Below, piece after piece: positions 10,362 through 21,017 of a stretch of DNA of 64,000 nucleotides; the stretch's first letter is position 1, and every line of letters begins with the position of its first letter. Location: assembly GCA_031002005.1 (NCBI GenBank), contig CM061914.1, positions 192,342,685 to 192,406,684 on the forward strand. The letters run 5' to 3'. Source of the stretch: Vandiemenella viatica (taxonomy: Eukaryota > Arthropoda > Insecta > Orthoptera > Morabidae). The position numbers were made by a program, and so were the translations under genes. Below the pieces are notes generated by a model. The model did not search any database. It was not told where the DNA came from and saw nothing but the letters and a program-made list of their open reading frames with translations.

Positions 10362-10850
10362 GTTTTTTATTTAATTAAATTACTATAGACCAAATGCCCC
10401 CTTAGAACATCTACTTTATCATTTCTCGATTTTTTTATCTTCGCTTCTACACACCTACTTATGCCATTAGCGATTTTTAGTTTTAAATTATTTTTTATGT
10501 TCCTAGTAAATAATTAATTAGTTCCCTTCGTAATTTTTTCCAATCCCTGACTGTTTTGCCTAAAAAAGAAAACTTTCCCACCTCCTGACGCTTGAAATCA
10601 AATCACAGCTTGTGATCATGAACATTTCTTCCACTCCATTCACTAGTACTGTTTCTTCCATCAATATCCATCCATGAATCATCACAAATATACGCCTTGT
10701 GCACTCCATCATCCTGTCTTCCAATGAATTACAATCAAACTCCTTTATGATATAACTTATTGATTATGTTCTGCGGTTATTTACATAAACAAATCTAGCC
10801 GTTCTTCTCTGCACCGCGTCAAACTACTGTATTTTACTGTTTCTTGTTGT
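10362..10850 (-). pseudogene. LINE-A 3' fragment
   Basis: Minus-strand copy beginning at the 3' tail (TTTAATTAAATTAC) and carrying GTGGAAGAAATG-, GGCGTATATTTGTG- and GGAAGACAGG-type coding words of LINE-A. The 5' end is at about 10840, where an LTR-like sequence follows. Confidence 0.75.
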
Positions 10851-10856
10851 TCAGTC

Positions 10857-11340
10857 CTGTCACGGTCGCCATGATAAGCATTTGGTTGCTTTAAATAACA
10901 ACTCAGAGGAATCACTTTCCACTTATGTTTATTTTTCCGTGCGCTCTATGATAACAGTACACAACAAGGCAGTGTCTCGATCCAAAGATACTAGTACAAA
11001 CATAGACAAATGTTCCAGCGATTAAACTCATACACTTCCTAAAACTAATCACTGACAACTTTCCTTTCAACTGTCAACTAACTTCTCGTCTCTGTTGCTT
11101 GTTTCTATAGACGCTGCACAAAACTTCCAGAATAGCACGGAGAAAGCCGTCTCCTACGGCGACAATGCAGCTAACAATGAAAACCACATTAAAGCAATCA
11201 GAATTACACAAAATTCACAACAATCACGAAACACGCGGAAATTAAAATTAAAGATATTTACACACAAAATTATCTACATAAGACAGTCCAAACAGATGAG
11301 AATTGTCCTATTAGCATCGTAGCTGATATCAGCACTTACA
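10857..11340 (-). mobile_element. possible LTR with primer-binding site
   Basis: TCCTGTCACGGTCGCCA (10857 on) is the complement of TGGCGACCGTGACAGGA, a primer-binding-site-like sequence seen beside insect Ty3/gypsy LTRs. It abuts TGATAAGC, and a TG...CA segment of about 470 bp ending CTTACA could be the LTR. No internal coding region nearby, so solo or truncated. The far boundary is a guess. Confidence 0.35.
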
Positions 11341-11374
11341 ATTACAAACTTTTAATTAATGTTTCGTAAATAAT

Positions 11375-11618
11375 TTTTTTCCCCCCTCGGGCTTTACGCC
11401 TCGTCGACAGCGAGGTCATTAGAGGCGGGAAGGGACAATGCCAAGGAACGGGAAGGAATTCGGCCATGGCCTTTTTGAAGGAAGCATCCCGGCATTCACC
11501 TGGAGTGATTTGGGGAAACCATGGAAAACCCAAATCTGGATGCCCGGACGGGGATTCGAACCCGCGTCCTCCCGAATGCGAGGCCAGAACGCTAACCGTT
11601 CACCCACCACGCTCGGTT
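11375..11618 (-). mobile_element. SINE, near full length
   Basis: Minus strand: A-tail/GGCTTTACGCC at the left, body, and a head with intact B box complement (GGATTCGAACC), ending ACCACGCTCGGT. Confidence 0.92.
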
Positions 11619-12425
11619 CATGCATAATATTGTCCTTGATCGTATTAGATCTTAATTTTACGGTTTTGTCCACAAAACAAGGTTCATTTGCATAACGCGT
11701 ATACGCAAATTCGCAACTAATAACAAGAAAGATATAAAAATCCACAATTAATCAATTACCATCTTGCTATACATAATTCCAAAGATAAAATTACCTAAAA
11801 AGATTGGATCTGCTACACAAAATTTTGATTCGAAAGTAAACTAACTTATTTAAGGTATAGTTTGACCAATGACAGATAGAATAAAGACAAACAGTTGACT
11901 TAAGATTGTCAGCCTTTTGTGACTTGACTAGAACAATGTACTCGGGTCATTGCCCCCTATGTTTAAGTCTCTGAGGTGATTTATAAATAGACTCATTTCA
12001 TTTGTTCGACCTCCGCGGAATCCCAAGATCAAGTTTACTCTTATCTCTCAAAGATAAACGCGGCGATTGCCGTTCCTAGTTCAGTGCACAAGACCAGTAA
12101 AGAGAAACTCGTTCAACACACAAAACGCAGTTGAGAAAGTTTTAACAAGCGCCATATTTAAAAAGACCTTCCGTATGGCCGTTATAATTCAATCAGCATG
12201 ACTGGAAGTGACATCAAAGTTTGGGGAACATTTTTCGTTTTTTACCATCTGTACTATATAATAAATTTCTAGAAAACTTATGTCTGTGCATAAAATTTAT
12301 GTCAAAAAGATTGATTGAAATGTACACTGTTGATGACAAGGACGCGAAAATGGTAAAATTTTGAATATTTGTCTGCTTGTCCGTATATCTCACAACAGCT
12401 AACGGACGCATTTCAACGAAACTTT
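11619..12425. other. no gene recognised
   Basis: AT-rich sequence, no recognisable feature. Confidence 0.5.
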
Positions 12426-12432
12426 TTTTTTA

Positions 12433-12775
12433 ATTTTAAATTTAATGTTAATTCCAATGGAGCGCACCCGCCTACATTTGCCCTCTACAAATTTCAACTT
12501 TAAATTCTTTCAACTTTTTTGGTAAATTATTCAACATTTCTCTTGGTAACTTATTCCAATACCTGACACCCATACCCAAAAAAAGAGAATCTTCCCACAC
12601 CCTTGTGCCTGAAATCGAGTGCCAGCTTATGGTCATGGTCATCTTTTCCCTTCCATGCATCACTTCCTTGTACACTCCCATTACTGTCTTCACCCTCCTG
12701 TCTTCCAATGAATCCCTTTTATCATATCTGTTACTGATTGCATTCTCCGGTAATTTCCAGAAATAAATGCAGCAG
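12433..12775 (-). pseudogene. LINE-A 3' fragment
   Basis: Minus-strand frame with ISGTRVWEDSLFLGMGVRYW and NKLPREMLNNLPKKLKEFKV, the C-terminus of LINE-A, ending in the TTAAATTTAA tail. Confidence 0.8.
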
Positions 12776-13295
12776 TCATTCTATGCAACTTCACTTGGTT
12801 CGTGAAGTCTTTCTCGCAGTCAATTGAATATAAACAATTCCAGTGCATCATGGAAGCTACACATAATAATTAACAGTATTTTAATTTTTTATTAATTTTT
12901 ATTCTTCATTCCTTTACATAACTTGTTAACATTGTTAATAAATTAATAATGAAAAATGATGACGTGTTTAACTATATTCATTACTTTCCTTCTGTTCTTA
13001 AACACTGTTTCACTGATAATGCCGTGATGTTAATTCATCAAATAATTTGGGTAACGTAATTTTCAGTGTTAAAGAAAAAAAAGCGAGAAGTTCTCTGAAC
13101 CAAGTCACGGGAATTTCTGGTGCTTAGTAATCGGTGCTTCAGCCATGCTGTCTGACGGAAATATTGACAATCACGCCTCAATACGTTCCGTCAATCGGAC
13201 CTGCCAGCACGCGTCAATCAAAATTTCCATCAATCTCCCTCAAATATTGACAATCCCCATCACTTCCCTGCTAAGCCATCAGTCAGCCTCCATTA
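12776..13295. other. no gene recognised
   Basis: AT-rich, with ATATTGACAATC phrases repeated near 13150 and 13240. No gene. Confidence 0.5.
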
Positions 13296-13299
13296 CTAT

Positions 13300-13905
13300 T
13301 ACCGAGCGTGGTGGGTGAGTGGTTAACGCTCTGGCCTCGCATTCGGGAGGACGCCGTTTCGAATCCCCGTACGGGCTTCCAGATTTGGGTTTCCCCAAAT
13401 CACTCCAGGCTAATGCCGGGACGCTTTTTTCAAAAGGCCACAGGGGCGTAGCTACTAAGGGGCTAGGCGGTGCAGTGCACCGGGGCCCCTACGCTCAGGG
13501 GGCCCCCAAGCGCGGCTGAGAGGGCCCACGAGGCTTCATGGGCAAATTGGCGATTTTTTTTTTTTTTTTTATCTCTATAGTCGTCTAAGGGGGCCCCTGA
13601 GACACAGGAAGCCCCTCACTAAGGGCCCTAACTGCTCAGGGGGGCCCCAACCACTGCTCAGGGGTCCCTAAGCACAACTTAAGGGCCCCCATCCTCAGCT
13701 CAGGGAGCCCCTACCAGCAACACAAAACAAACAAAAAAAACAGGTCGTCCATCTGGCCTGAGGGACCAAAATAAATTTTTTGCACCGGGGCCCTTGTTGA
13801 CCTAGCTACGCCACTGAAAGGCCACGGCCGAATTCCTTCCCGTTCCTTGTTCCCAATCCTATCCTGCCTCTAACGACTTCGACGAGGCGCAAAGCCATAA
13901 GTAAA
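13300..13905 (+). mobile_element. SINE copy split by a hAT element
   Basis: Head at 13300 (ACCGAGCGTGGTGGGTGAG, B box GTTTCGAATCC with one change), body to 13440, then the hAT element, then the remainder from 13817 (AAAGGCCACGGCCGAATTCC) to GAGGCGCAAAGCC and an A-rich tail. Confidence 0.9.
13441..13816. mobile_element. non-autonomous hAT element, copy 2
   Basis: Same family as 5753-6158 in the opposite orientation: ends CAGGGGCGTAGCTA and CTAGCTACGCCACTG, 8-bp target duplication AAAGGCCA at 13433-13440 and 13817-13824. 376 bp. Inserted inside a SINE. Confidence 0.92.
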
Positions 13906-14540
13906 AAAAAAATCAAAAAAATCTGTTACTATTGCTGAAAGATATTGACAATATCATTGAACGTCTAAGGTTCGCTTTATGTCCTCTCTATAAAGCTGAA
14001 AAGTAACTAATAATGAAAACAACAGCATTGTCAGTTATTGTCGTCTGTAATTCCTCCACGTGGAGCTGGATATCAGCTCTCAGAGATACCAGCCACCGTT
14101 TCTTGTCTTAGTGACCGTATCTCAAGTTCCCTGTCACTTTTATCTCTCTCTAAGCTTCGCTGTTACAAACAGCTTACCACCTCCCAGCCCAGTGCAAGAC
14201 AACAAAAAGTGAAACCAGGAAACCGACAATAGTTCCTAGTGTATGTCAGGACGGGCCCCTTCCAAATTATCCAACAACCAGCTTCTAAAAGGACGGCCTG
14301 AACACAAGTTCTGGCAATTCATCTCTTCCATTTTACTATAACAGTGACATGGCGTATATCGGAAACATCTACAAATACACTTACAGCCACACATTATGCC
14401 CACCTACTTACTAGCATATTGGTCCACTTTTCGAACGCAATACATCTACGATTCGGCGTAACATTGATTCTAGAAGTCCAGAGGTATTTGACACCAGATT
14501 TCTAAGCATAAGTCACGAAATTCCCTTAAATTACGGCCGG
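13906..14540. other. no gene recognised
   Basis: No coding or repeat signal recognised. Confidence 0.5.
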
Positions 14541-14544
14541 TGGT

Positions 14545-14747
14545 TTGTGGGCGCGGCGGCTGGGAACGAGCATCTCAAAAACGGGGAGGCTGGTCGGCTG
14601 TTCACGTGCTACTGTAGTGAGCATCTATGGAAACGATTTGAAGGACGTTGAAACCACGAGCAGGCGACAATGTGGTGGACACCCACGCCACATCACAGAA
14701 CGTGGAGGTCGGAGGCTTGCCCGCTCTGTAAAGCAAGATAAGGGATG
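14545..14747 (+). pseudogene. Tc1-like transposase, N-terminal fragment
   Basis: A 67-residue frame (MWARRLGTSISKTGRLVGCS) carries the helix-turn-helix pattern SISKTGRLVGCSRATVVSIY and a RRQCGGHPRHITERG linker typical of Tc1 transposases. It breaks at a TGA after KQDKG. Downstream to about 14830 only scattered resemblance remains. No inverted repeats recognised, so boundaries of the parent element are unknown. Confidence 0.7.
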
Positions 14748-14759
14748 ATCTATTGCAGA

Positions 14760-15295
14760 ATCACGATTCTTGTGCTCTGAAACACTTCTAGAAGCACCAA
14801 AATTGAACTCTTCCATCTTGGCTGTAGTATCATCCTGAGTAACCAGTTTTACCAGGAAAACAATGCAAAATTTCTGATAGCTTTTCTCACGTCTTGTGAA
14901 GGTGGTTACAGATTGTCAACACTGGTTTTTCTGGGGGAAAAAAAGAAAAAAAAAACATTGGAAGTACAACCAAACCTAACAATTACATAATCATCTTTTC
15001 CTTCAAACGTGCAGTTGGCAACAAATTTCTTCATTCTTCTGATTAATTATTTTATCTAATTTTAAATCCGTCTTTGCAATTATTTTTGTAATAATTTGAT
15101 ATATGAGTTATATTTTAAGTAATTATTAAAGTAAATAAAAATTATATTGACATTCAAATAAACCTAAATTTTATCTACAATTAGGTAATCAGTTTCTAAT
15201 GGTCCATGGAAAAAGAGTTATAAAAATAACTGACTGACAGGAAAGAAAGGTATGAGAATGTTAACACACGCTGTATTCATCAAATTTTTTAAAAT
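14760..15295. other. no gene recognised
   Basis: AT-rich sequence after the transposase fragment; nothing recognised. Confidence 0.5.
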
Positions 15296-15298
15296 TAA

Positions 15299-15790
15299 TT
15301 TAATTTAATCGTGATGTAGCGCACGCTCCGGTGGCAATTTCCCTACTCACCATTTTCTCCCTTTCCAGTACACATCTAGTTTTGCACTCTATAAATTTTA
15401 ACTTTAAATTGTTTCAAATTTTTTGGTAATTCAGTAGTAATTTTTCTTGGTAGCTTACTCCAATCCCTGCCACCCTTACCTAAAAAAGAGAATCTTCCCA
15501 CACCCTTGAGCCTGAAATCGAGTGCCAGCTTGTGGTCATGGTCATCTTTTCCCTTCCATGCACTACTTTTAATTCTTACACCAATATCTTTCCATCCCTC
15601 ATCGCGAATATACGCCTTGTACACTCCCATGACCCTCTTCACCCTCCTCCTGTCTTCCAATGAATTCCATTGCAGCTCTTTTATCATATCTTTTACTGCT
15701 TGTGTTCTTCGACATGTCTAGTACCCATTCTTTGCACCTTCTCCAACTCCTTTACTTGATACCCAAAATGTGGGTCCTATACTACACCAA
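15299..15790 (-). pseudogene. LINE-A 3' fragment
   Basis: The minus-strand frame 15376-15687 encodes IKELQWNSLEDRRRVKRVMG, VYKAYIRDEGWKDIGVRIKS and KLALDFRLKGVGRFSFLGKG. It ends in the ATTAAATTAATTT tail. Lies head-to-head with the copy at 15978. Confidence 0.85.
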
Positions 15791-15977
15791 AAAATTTAGG
15801 CAATGGTTACATTGCTTTCATTAAAACACTATTTTACTAACTGTTTTACGGTGAAAATTCTGCTTATGTTTGCCTGATAGGTCTCGCCATTTTTAGTGGT
15901 TGGAAACTATCTTCTACGTACGGTTCAAATGGTTTACGGAATTTTTTAGTGAAATAGCAATGTCTCATACAGAGATC

Positions 15978-16840
15978 AAAATGATAGAGGGCTGCAAACA
16001 GTTGCAGGTTGATCTGGACAGAATATGTAGTTCGGTTGGTAAACATGGGATGAAGATAAATGCAAAGTAGAGTCAGCTAATTAGATACACAAATAAAAAA
16101 CAAAAGGTTAATTATGAATATAAGGTGGGGGAAGAATTGCTTGCTGAAGACTTGAAATATAAATATCTTGGCATTACATTTGATAACAAGCTTAACTGGG
16201 CAGGACACATTGGACAGGTGGTAGGAAAAGGTTTCAAAGTTCTGCACTTGTTGGAGAGAGTGATGAGGGGATGCACGAGAGAAGTGAAGGAATTGGGTTA
16301 CAAAACTTTGGTCAGACCATTGCTCGAATATGGTAGTGTAGTATGGGACCCACATTGTATTATCAAATACGGGAGTTGGAGAGGGTGCAAGAAAGGGCTG
16401 CTAGATTTTGTTCTTGTAAATTATCGCAGAATGCAATCAGTGACGGATATGATAAAGGAGCTGGAATGGGATTCATTGCAAGACAGGAGGAGAATGAGGA
16501 GGGTCATGGGAGTGTACAAGGCGTATATTGGTGATGAGGCATGGAAAGATATTGGTGTAAGAATTGAAAGTAGTGCATGGAAGGGAAAAGATGACCATGA
16601 CCACAAGCTGGCACTCGATTTCAGGCACAAGGGTGTGGGAAGATTTTCTTTTTTAGGTAAAGGTGCCAGGGATTGGAATGAGTTACCAAGATTTGATGAA
16701 TATTTTTCCAAAAATGTTGAAATAATTTAAAGTTAAAATTTGTAGATGGCAAATGTAGGTGAGTGAAGGATAGCGGGAAGTTGGGTGTGTAGGGAAATTG
16801 CCACCGGAGCGTGTGCTCCATTGCAATTAAATTAAATTCT
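15978..16840 (+). pseudogene. LINE-A, best preserved copy: reverse transcriptase C-terminal region
   Basis: A 5'-truncated non-LTR retrotransposon of the CR1/L2/jockey type. The frame 16125-16730 is open for 201 codons: KYLGITFDNKLNWAGHIGQV and HLLERVMRGCTREVKELGYK (the region after the RT palm and YLG motif), TLVRPLLEYGSVVWDPH, a short divergent or shifted stretch, then VTDMIKELEWDSLQDRRRMR and ALDFRHKGVGRFSFLGKG. The catalytic FADD motif lies upstream of the truncation. The 3' end is GCAATTAAATTAAATT. Useful as the reference for the other copies. Confidence 0.88.
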
Positions 16841-16849
16841 GCTCCTGAT

Positions 16850-17100
16850 GGAGCTCCCAGCGATTCACTCCACGGCTGACTTGCCCGCCTCATGTCTTGA
16901 GAGTCGACAGCTACGGCGTTGCTACTTTCTGTTCTCCTGTCTGACCCGGCGAGAGAGGTCATGGGGTCACTCTGACCCCGTACCCACTCTGTGACGTGAC
17001 CACTGCCTCCGGAATGTCCTAGCCTCTTCCTGATGAACCGACGGCATGAAACATCGGCGTAACACCAATAGCGACCCAACAATGTGTAGGCGGAACTACA
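16850..17100. repeat. GC-richer repeat with a hammerhead-box-like stretch
   Basis: Contains CTGATGA at about 17029 followed 11 bases later by GAAACATCGG, but no stem II can be drawn. Probably a decayed member of the same foldback group. The rest is unrecognised. Confidence 0.3.
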
Positions 17101-17274
17101 GATAAAACAATTGTTTAAAAAAACATAAAAACCGCATTCCAAAAACAAGCACTAAAAATTTTAAAATAACTTTATACCTTGCTTAGGAAAAAGTAAATCT
17201 AAATAGACAACATTTAACATTACTTTCATTGAAATTTTGACATTAATTAGTTATTTTTGGAGTACAGTAAAAAA

Positions 17275-18245
17275 TAAAGAGAAAAATACTGTCGACTGTA
17301 GCTTTGTATAAAGAACATTGGTAAAAATTTAGGGGGTGGATAGGGGGAGAGGGTTTCAGTTTTTTCAATCCAAAAGTTGACAGTATTTTTCTCTTTATTT
17401 TTTACTATACATGTCCAAAGTTTCATCGAAATCGGATAAAAATGTGGGTTTGTATAAAAATGAAGGGGTGTAAAGGGGAGAGGGGTGGTTTTTATTTATT
17501 TAGTTTTTGGTCAGATTCTCCATGAAAAATTACATGTATATGCCAACTTTGATGATAATCGGTCAAACGGTGTGGAGTGTAGCTTTTTGTGAAGAACATT
17601 GACAATAATTAATGGGGTGGAAGGAGGGGGAGGGTTGAACTTTGTAAGACCAAATATTGACAGGATTTTTTTCTTTGTTTTAAAGTATACATGAGCAAAG
17701 TTCAGTAAAAATCAGATAAGAAATGTAGGTATCTATAAAATGAAGGGGTGTAAATGGGAGAGGGGTGGTTTTTTATTTTGATTTTTTTGGTCAGAATCCT
17801 ACTCCATGAATAACTACATGTAATTGCCAACTTTAATGGGGATCAGTTAAATGGTGTCGACTGTAGCTATGAATAAAGAAAATTGGCAAAAATTAAGGGG
17901 GTGGATAGGGGGAGAGGGGTTAAGATTTTTTAAACCAAAAGTTGACAGTATTTTTCTCTTTATTTTTGGATATATATGTCTAAAGTTTCATCGAGATCGA
18001 ATAAAAAATGTGGATTTGTATAAAAATTAGGGGGCAGAGAAGGGTAGAAGGGGTGGTTTTTCAATGAAATTCATATGGGACCACTTTGGAGGTACACCCT
18101 ATCCACTCAAAAAATTTAATTCAAATCGGTTAAAAATTGGTGAAGATATCGCTGGTCATACAAACAAAAAAAAAAAAAAAACAAAAAAAAAAAAAACAGA
18201 CGAATTGAGAACCTCCTCCTTTTTTTGAAGTCGGTTAAAAAATGT
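17275..18245 (+). repeat. ~290-bp tandem repeat, about three units
   Basis: Units start near 17285, 17572 and 17863 (GTCGACTGTAGCTTTGTATA / GTGGAGTGTAGCTTTTTGTG / GTGTCGACTGTAGCTATGAA). Each has GGGGGTGGATAGGGGGAG, a CAAAGTTTCATCGAAATCGG phrase and a GGGAGAGGGGTGGTTTTT segment. The last ends in (A)n with AAAACA. Confidence 0.85.
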
Positions 18246-18469
18246 ACACAAGAATTTAGACCAGTCTCACCAAACCTCAAGATTGGATGACAGAGCTTCA
18301 GTTGGTTGTGTAACCTAATCCCGTAAACGGACCAGATAAAAGGGGGTGCTACAGGTTAAATTAGGACACATCATAACGTTCGCATGAGGTCTGCAAAACG
18401 ACGCGAACGATACGTTATTTCATACCGAAACGCTTTAACCAATGAGTCACTAGTTCACATCTTCTCTTA
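18246..18469. other. no gene recognised
   Basis: Nothing recognised. Confidence 0.5.
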
Positions 18470-18905
18470 TGGCTATACGCCTCGTCGACATCAAGGTCAT
18501 TAGGAACCAGAGTCGATTGGGACAAGGAGTTTTGCTTTTACTTGTGGCTTTTCGCCTTGTGGACGTCGAGGTCATTTAGAGGCGTGAAAGGACTGGAGTC
18601 AAGGAACGGAAAGGTGTTCTGACGTGGCCTTTTGAAGGAGACATTCCGGCGTTTACCCGAAGTGATTTGGGTAAACCATGGAGTACCCAAATCTGGATGC
18701 CTGGACTGGGATTCAAACACACGTCCTCCAGAACGCGTGCCCAGTACGTTAACCGTTCACCCACCACACTCGGTTTGGGGCAAGGAACCGGAAGGAATTC
18801 TACCGTCGCCTTTTGGTGAAGTTTCACGGCATTCATCTGAAGAGATTTCGAGAAACGATGTAAAAGCGAAATCTGAGCGGTATTCCGAGCCTGCATCCCT
18901 CAGAA
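18470..18905 (-). mobile_element. two to three adjacent SINE copies
   Basis: A short tail fragment (18470-18510), a near-complete minus-strand copy (about 18540-18773, head ending CCACCACACTCGGT), then a diverged partial copy (18774-18905). Pieces are joined directly, perhaps by insertion into SINE tails. Confidence 0.8.
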
Positions 18906-18984
18906 TCGCTCATCCCCTGGGCTGGGTCCACTCCCCCTGTTGCACTTTCGTAAAGGCAGTGCTATCGTCCACTTCAGTAAAATA

Positions 18985-20406
18985 CACTCCTGGAAATTGA
19001 AATAAGAACACATTGACGCCGGTGTGTAAGACCCACCATACTTGCTCCGGACACTACGAGAGGGCTGTACAAGCAATGATCAAACGCACGGCACAGCGGA
19101 CACACCAGGAACAGCAGTGTTGGCCGTCGAAGGGCGCTAGCTGCGCAGCGGTTGGGCATCGCCGCAGTCAGTGTCAGCCAGTTTGCCGTGGCATACGGAG
19201 CTCCATCTCAGTCTTTAACACTGGTAGCATGCCGCGACAGCGTGTACGAGAACCGTATGTGCAGTTGACGGACTTTGAGCGAGGGCGTATAGTGGGCATG
19301 CGGGAGGCCGGGTGGACGTACCGCCGAATTGCTCAATATGTGGGGCGCGAGGTCTCCACAGTACATCGATGTTGTCGCCAGTGTTCAGCGGAAGGTGCAC
19401 GTGCCCGTCGACCTGGGTCCGGACAGCAGCGACGCACGGACGCACGCCAAGACCGTCGCATCCTACGCAGTGCCGTAGGGGACCGCACCGCCACTTCCCG
19501 GCAAATTAGGGACACTGTTGCTCCTGGGGTATCAGAGAGGACCATTCATAACCGTCTCCATGAAGCTGGGCTACGGTCCCGCGCACCGTTAGGTCGTCTT
19601 CAGCTCACGCCCCAACATCGTGCAGCCCGCCTCCAGTGGTGTCGTGACAGGCGTGTATGGAGGGACGAATGGAGACGTGTCGTCTTCAGTGATGAGAGTC
19701 GCTTCTGCCTTGGTGCCAATGATGGTCGTATGCGTGTTTGGCGCCGTGCAGGTGAGTGCCACAATCAGGACTGCATACGACCGAGGCACACAGGGCCAAC
19801 CCCCGGCATCATGGTGTGTGGAGCGATCTCCTACACTGGCCGTACACCTCTGGTGATCGTCGAGGGGACACTGAACAGTGCACGGTACATTCAAACCGTC
19901 ATCGAACCCATCGTTCTACCATTCCTAGACCGGCAAGGGAACATGCTGTTCCAACAGGACAATGCACGTCCACATGTATCCCGTGCCACCCAACGTGCTC
20001 TAGAAGGTGTAAGTCAACTACCCTGGCCAGCGAGATCTCCGGATCTGTCCCCCATTGAGCATGTTTGGGACTGGATGAAACGTCGTCTCACGCGGTCTGC
20101 ACGTCCAGCACGAACGCTGGTCCAGCTGAGGCGCCAGGTGGAAATGGCTTGGCATGCCGTTCCACAGGACTACATCCAGCACCTCTACGATCGTCTCCAT
20201 GGGAGAATTGCAGCCTGCATTGCTGCGAAAGGAGGATATACATGGTACTAGTGCCGACATTGTGCATGCTCTGTTGCCTGTGTCTATGTGCCTATGGTTC
20301 TGTCTGTGTGATCATGTGTTGTATCTGACCCCAGGAATGTGTATATAAAGTTTCCCATTCCTGGGACAATGAATTCACGGTGTTCTTATTTCAATTTCCA
20401 GGAGAG
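18985..20406 (+). mobile_element. complete Tc1-like DNA transposon
   Basis: The element is 1422 bp, flanked by TA at 18983-18984 and 20407-20408. Terminal inverted repeats of about 27 bp lie at 18985-19011 and 20380-20406 (CTCCTGGAAATTGAAATAAG; one mismatch near the tip, CACTCC versus CTCTCC). It contains one intact transposase gene. Repeat identity and the open frame suggest a young, possibly mobile copy. It lies just right of SINE debris at 18470-18905. Confidence 0.95.
19229..20251 (+). CDS. Tc1-like transposase, intact, 340 residues
   Basis: This is a cut-and-paste DNA transposase that binds the element's inverted repeats in the nucleus and inserts at TA. The ATG at 19229 (MPRQRVREPY) gives 340 residues, the usual Tc1 length; the open frame extends upstream but the extra residues have no family resemblance. 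Two helix-turn-helix segments occupy about residues 10-55 and 70-120 (paired-type DNA binding). The catalytic triad is Asp155 in VVFSDESRF, Asp244 in FQQDNARPH and Glu277 in LSPIEHVWD. I count 32 residues between the second Asp and the Glu, against 34 in canonical Tc1 (DD34E). No frameshift or stop. Surrounding codons are GC-rich compared with the host sequence around it. Family assignment is certain; the subgroup is not. Confidence 0.95.
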   Translation: MPRQRVREPYVQLTDFERGRIVGMREAGWTYRRIAQYVGREVSTVHRCCRQCSAEGARARRPGSGQQRRTDARQDRRILRSAVGDRTATSRQIRDTVAPGVSERTIHNRLHEAGLRSRAPLGRLQLTPQHRAARLQWCRDRRVWRDEWRRVVFSDESRFCLGANDGRMRVWRRAGECHNQDCIRPRHTGPTPGIMVCGAISYTGRTPLVIVEGTLNSARYIQTVIEPIVLPFLDRQGNMLFQQDNARPHVSRATQRALEGVSQLPWPARSPDLSPIEHVWDWMKRRLTRSARPARTLVQLRRQVEMAWHAVPQDYIQHLYDRLHGRIAACIAAKGGYTWY

Positions 20407-20408
20407 TA

Positions 20409-21015
20409 CATCCGGCCTGGAGACTGGACGTCAACTCGATAGCTCGGCAATCTCCGGCAAAATGATAGTATAGTTACACATTCTGCCACCACAGCGCTGC
20501 TTGGCTAAACAAGAAATTTCAAATAAATAACTGCGTCTGAGTTTATTTGTGCCTATATTGTTAAAATGAAGTCTAAATGCGATGTCTGTTTAGGAAGTAA
20601 ATGCACACGAGTACGGTGGCAAAGAAACAGGCGACACTCGTCTGAATTTACAAGTTTCTATTTGTTTATTTACGACCATTAAATGCCCAAAATCATGTAA
20701 GGAAAGGAGCACCCGATGTTTACGGTCTATTCTCAGAACATAAGACAACAATTTTTGACGGAAGAGAAGAAACCGCAAAGTTTATTAAAAGCTCAGAGAA
20801 AGTTTACATGACACGTAAAAGAATACGAAATATATAAAACAAATAAGTAAATGTCATTCGTTTTTTAAATCTCGCTTTCCTAAGAAACTTTATCGTGACA
20901 ATAAAAATTTCCATCATTTTTTACGGGCTTTGTAGAAGTAATTTCAAGTGTTACAAAACGGAGAGTGGTGATAAAAAAATTATAATGCTCACAACGAGGT
21001 TCTTAAGTCTCTGTA
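20409..21015. other. no gene recognised
   Basis: AT-rich sequence between two DNA transposons. No gene. Confidence 0.5.
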
Positions 21016-21017
21016 TA

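Noticed and set aside
17029..17058. Hammerhead-like boxes CTGATGA and GAAACATC
   Set aside because: Only 11 bases separate the boxes and no stem II can form.
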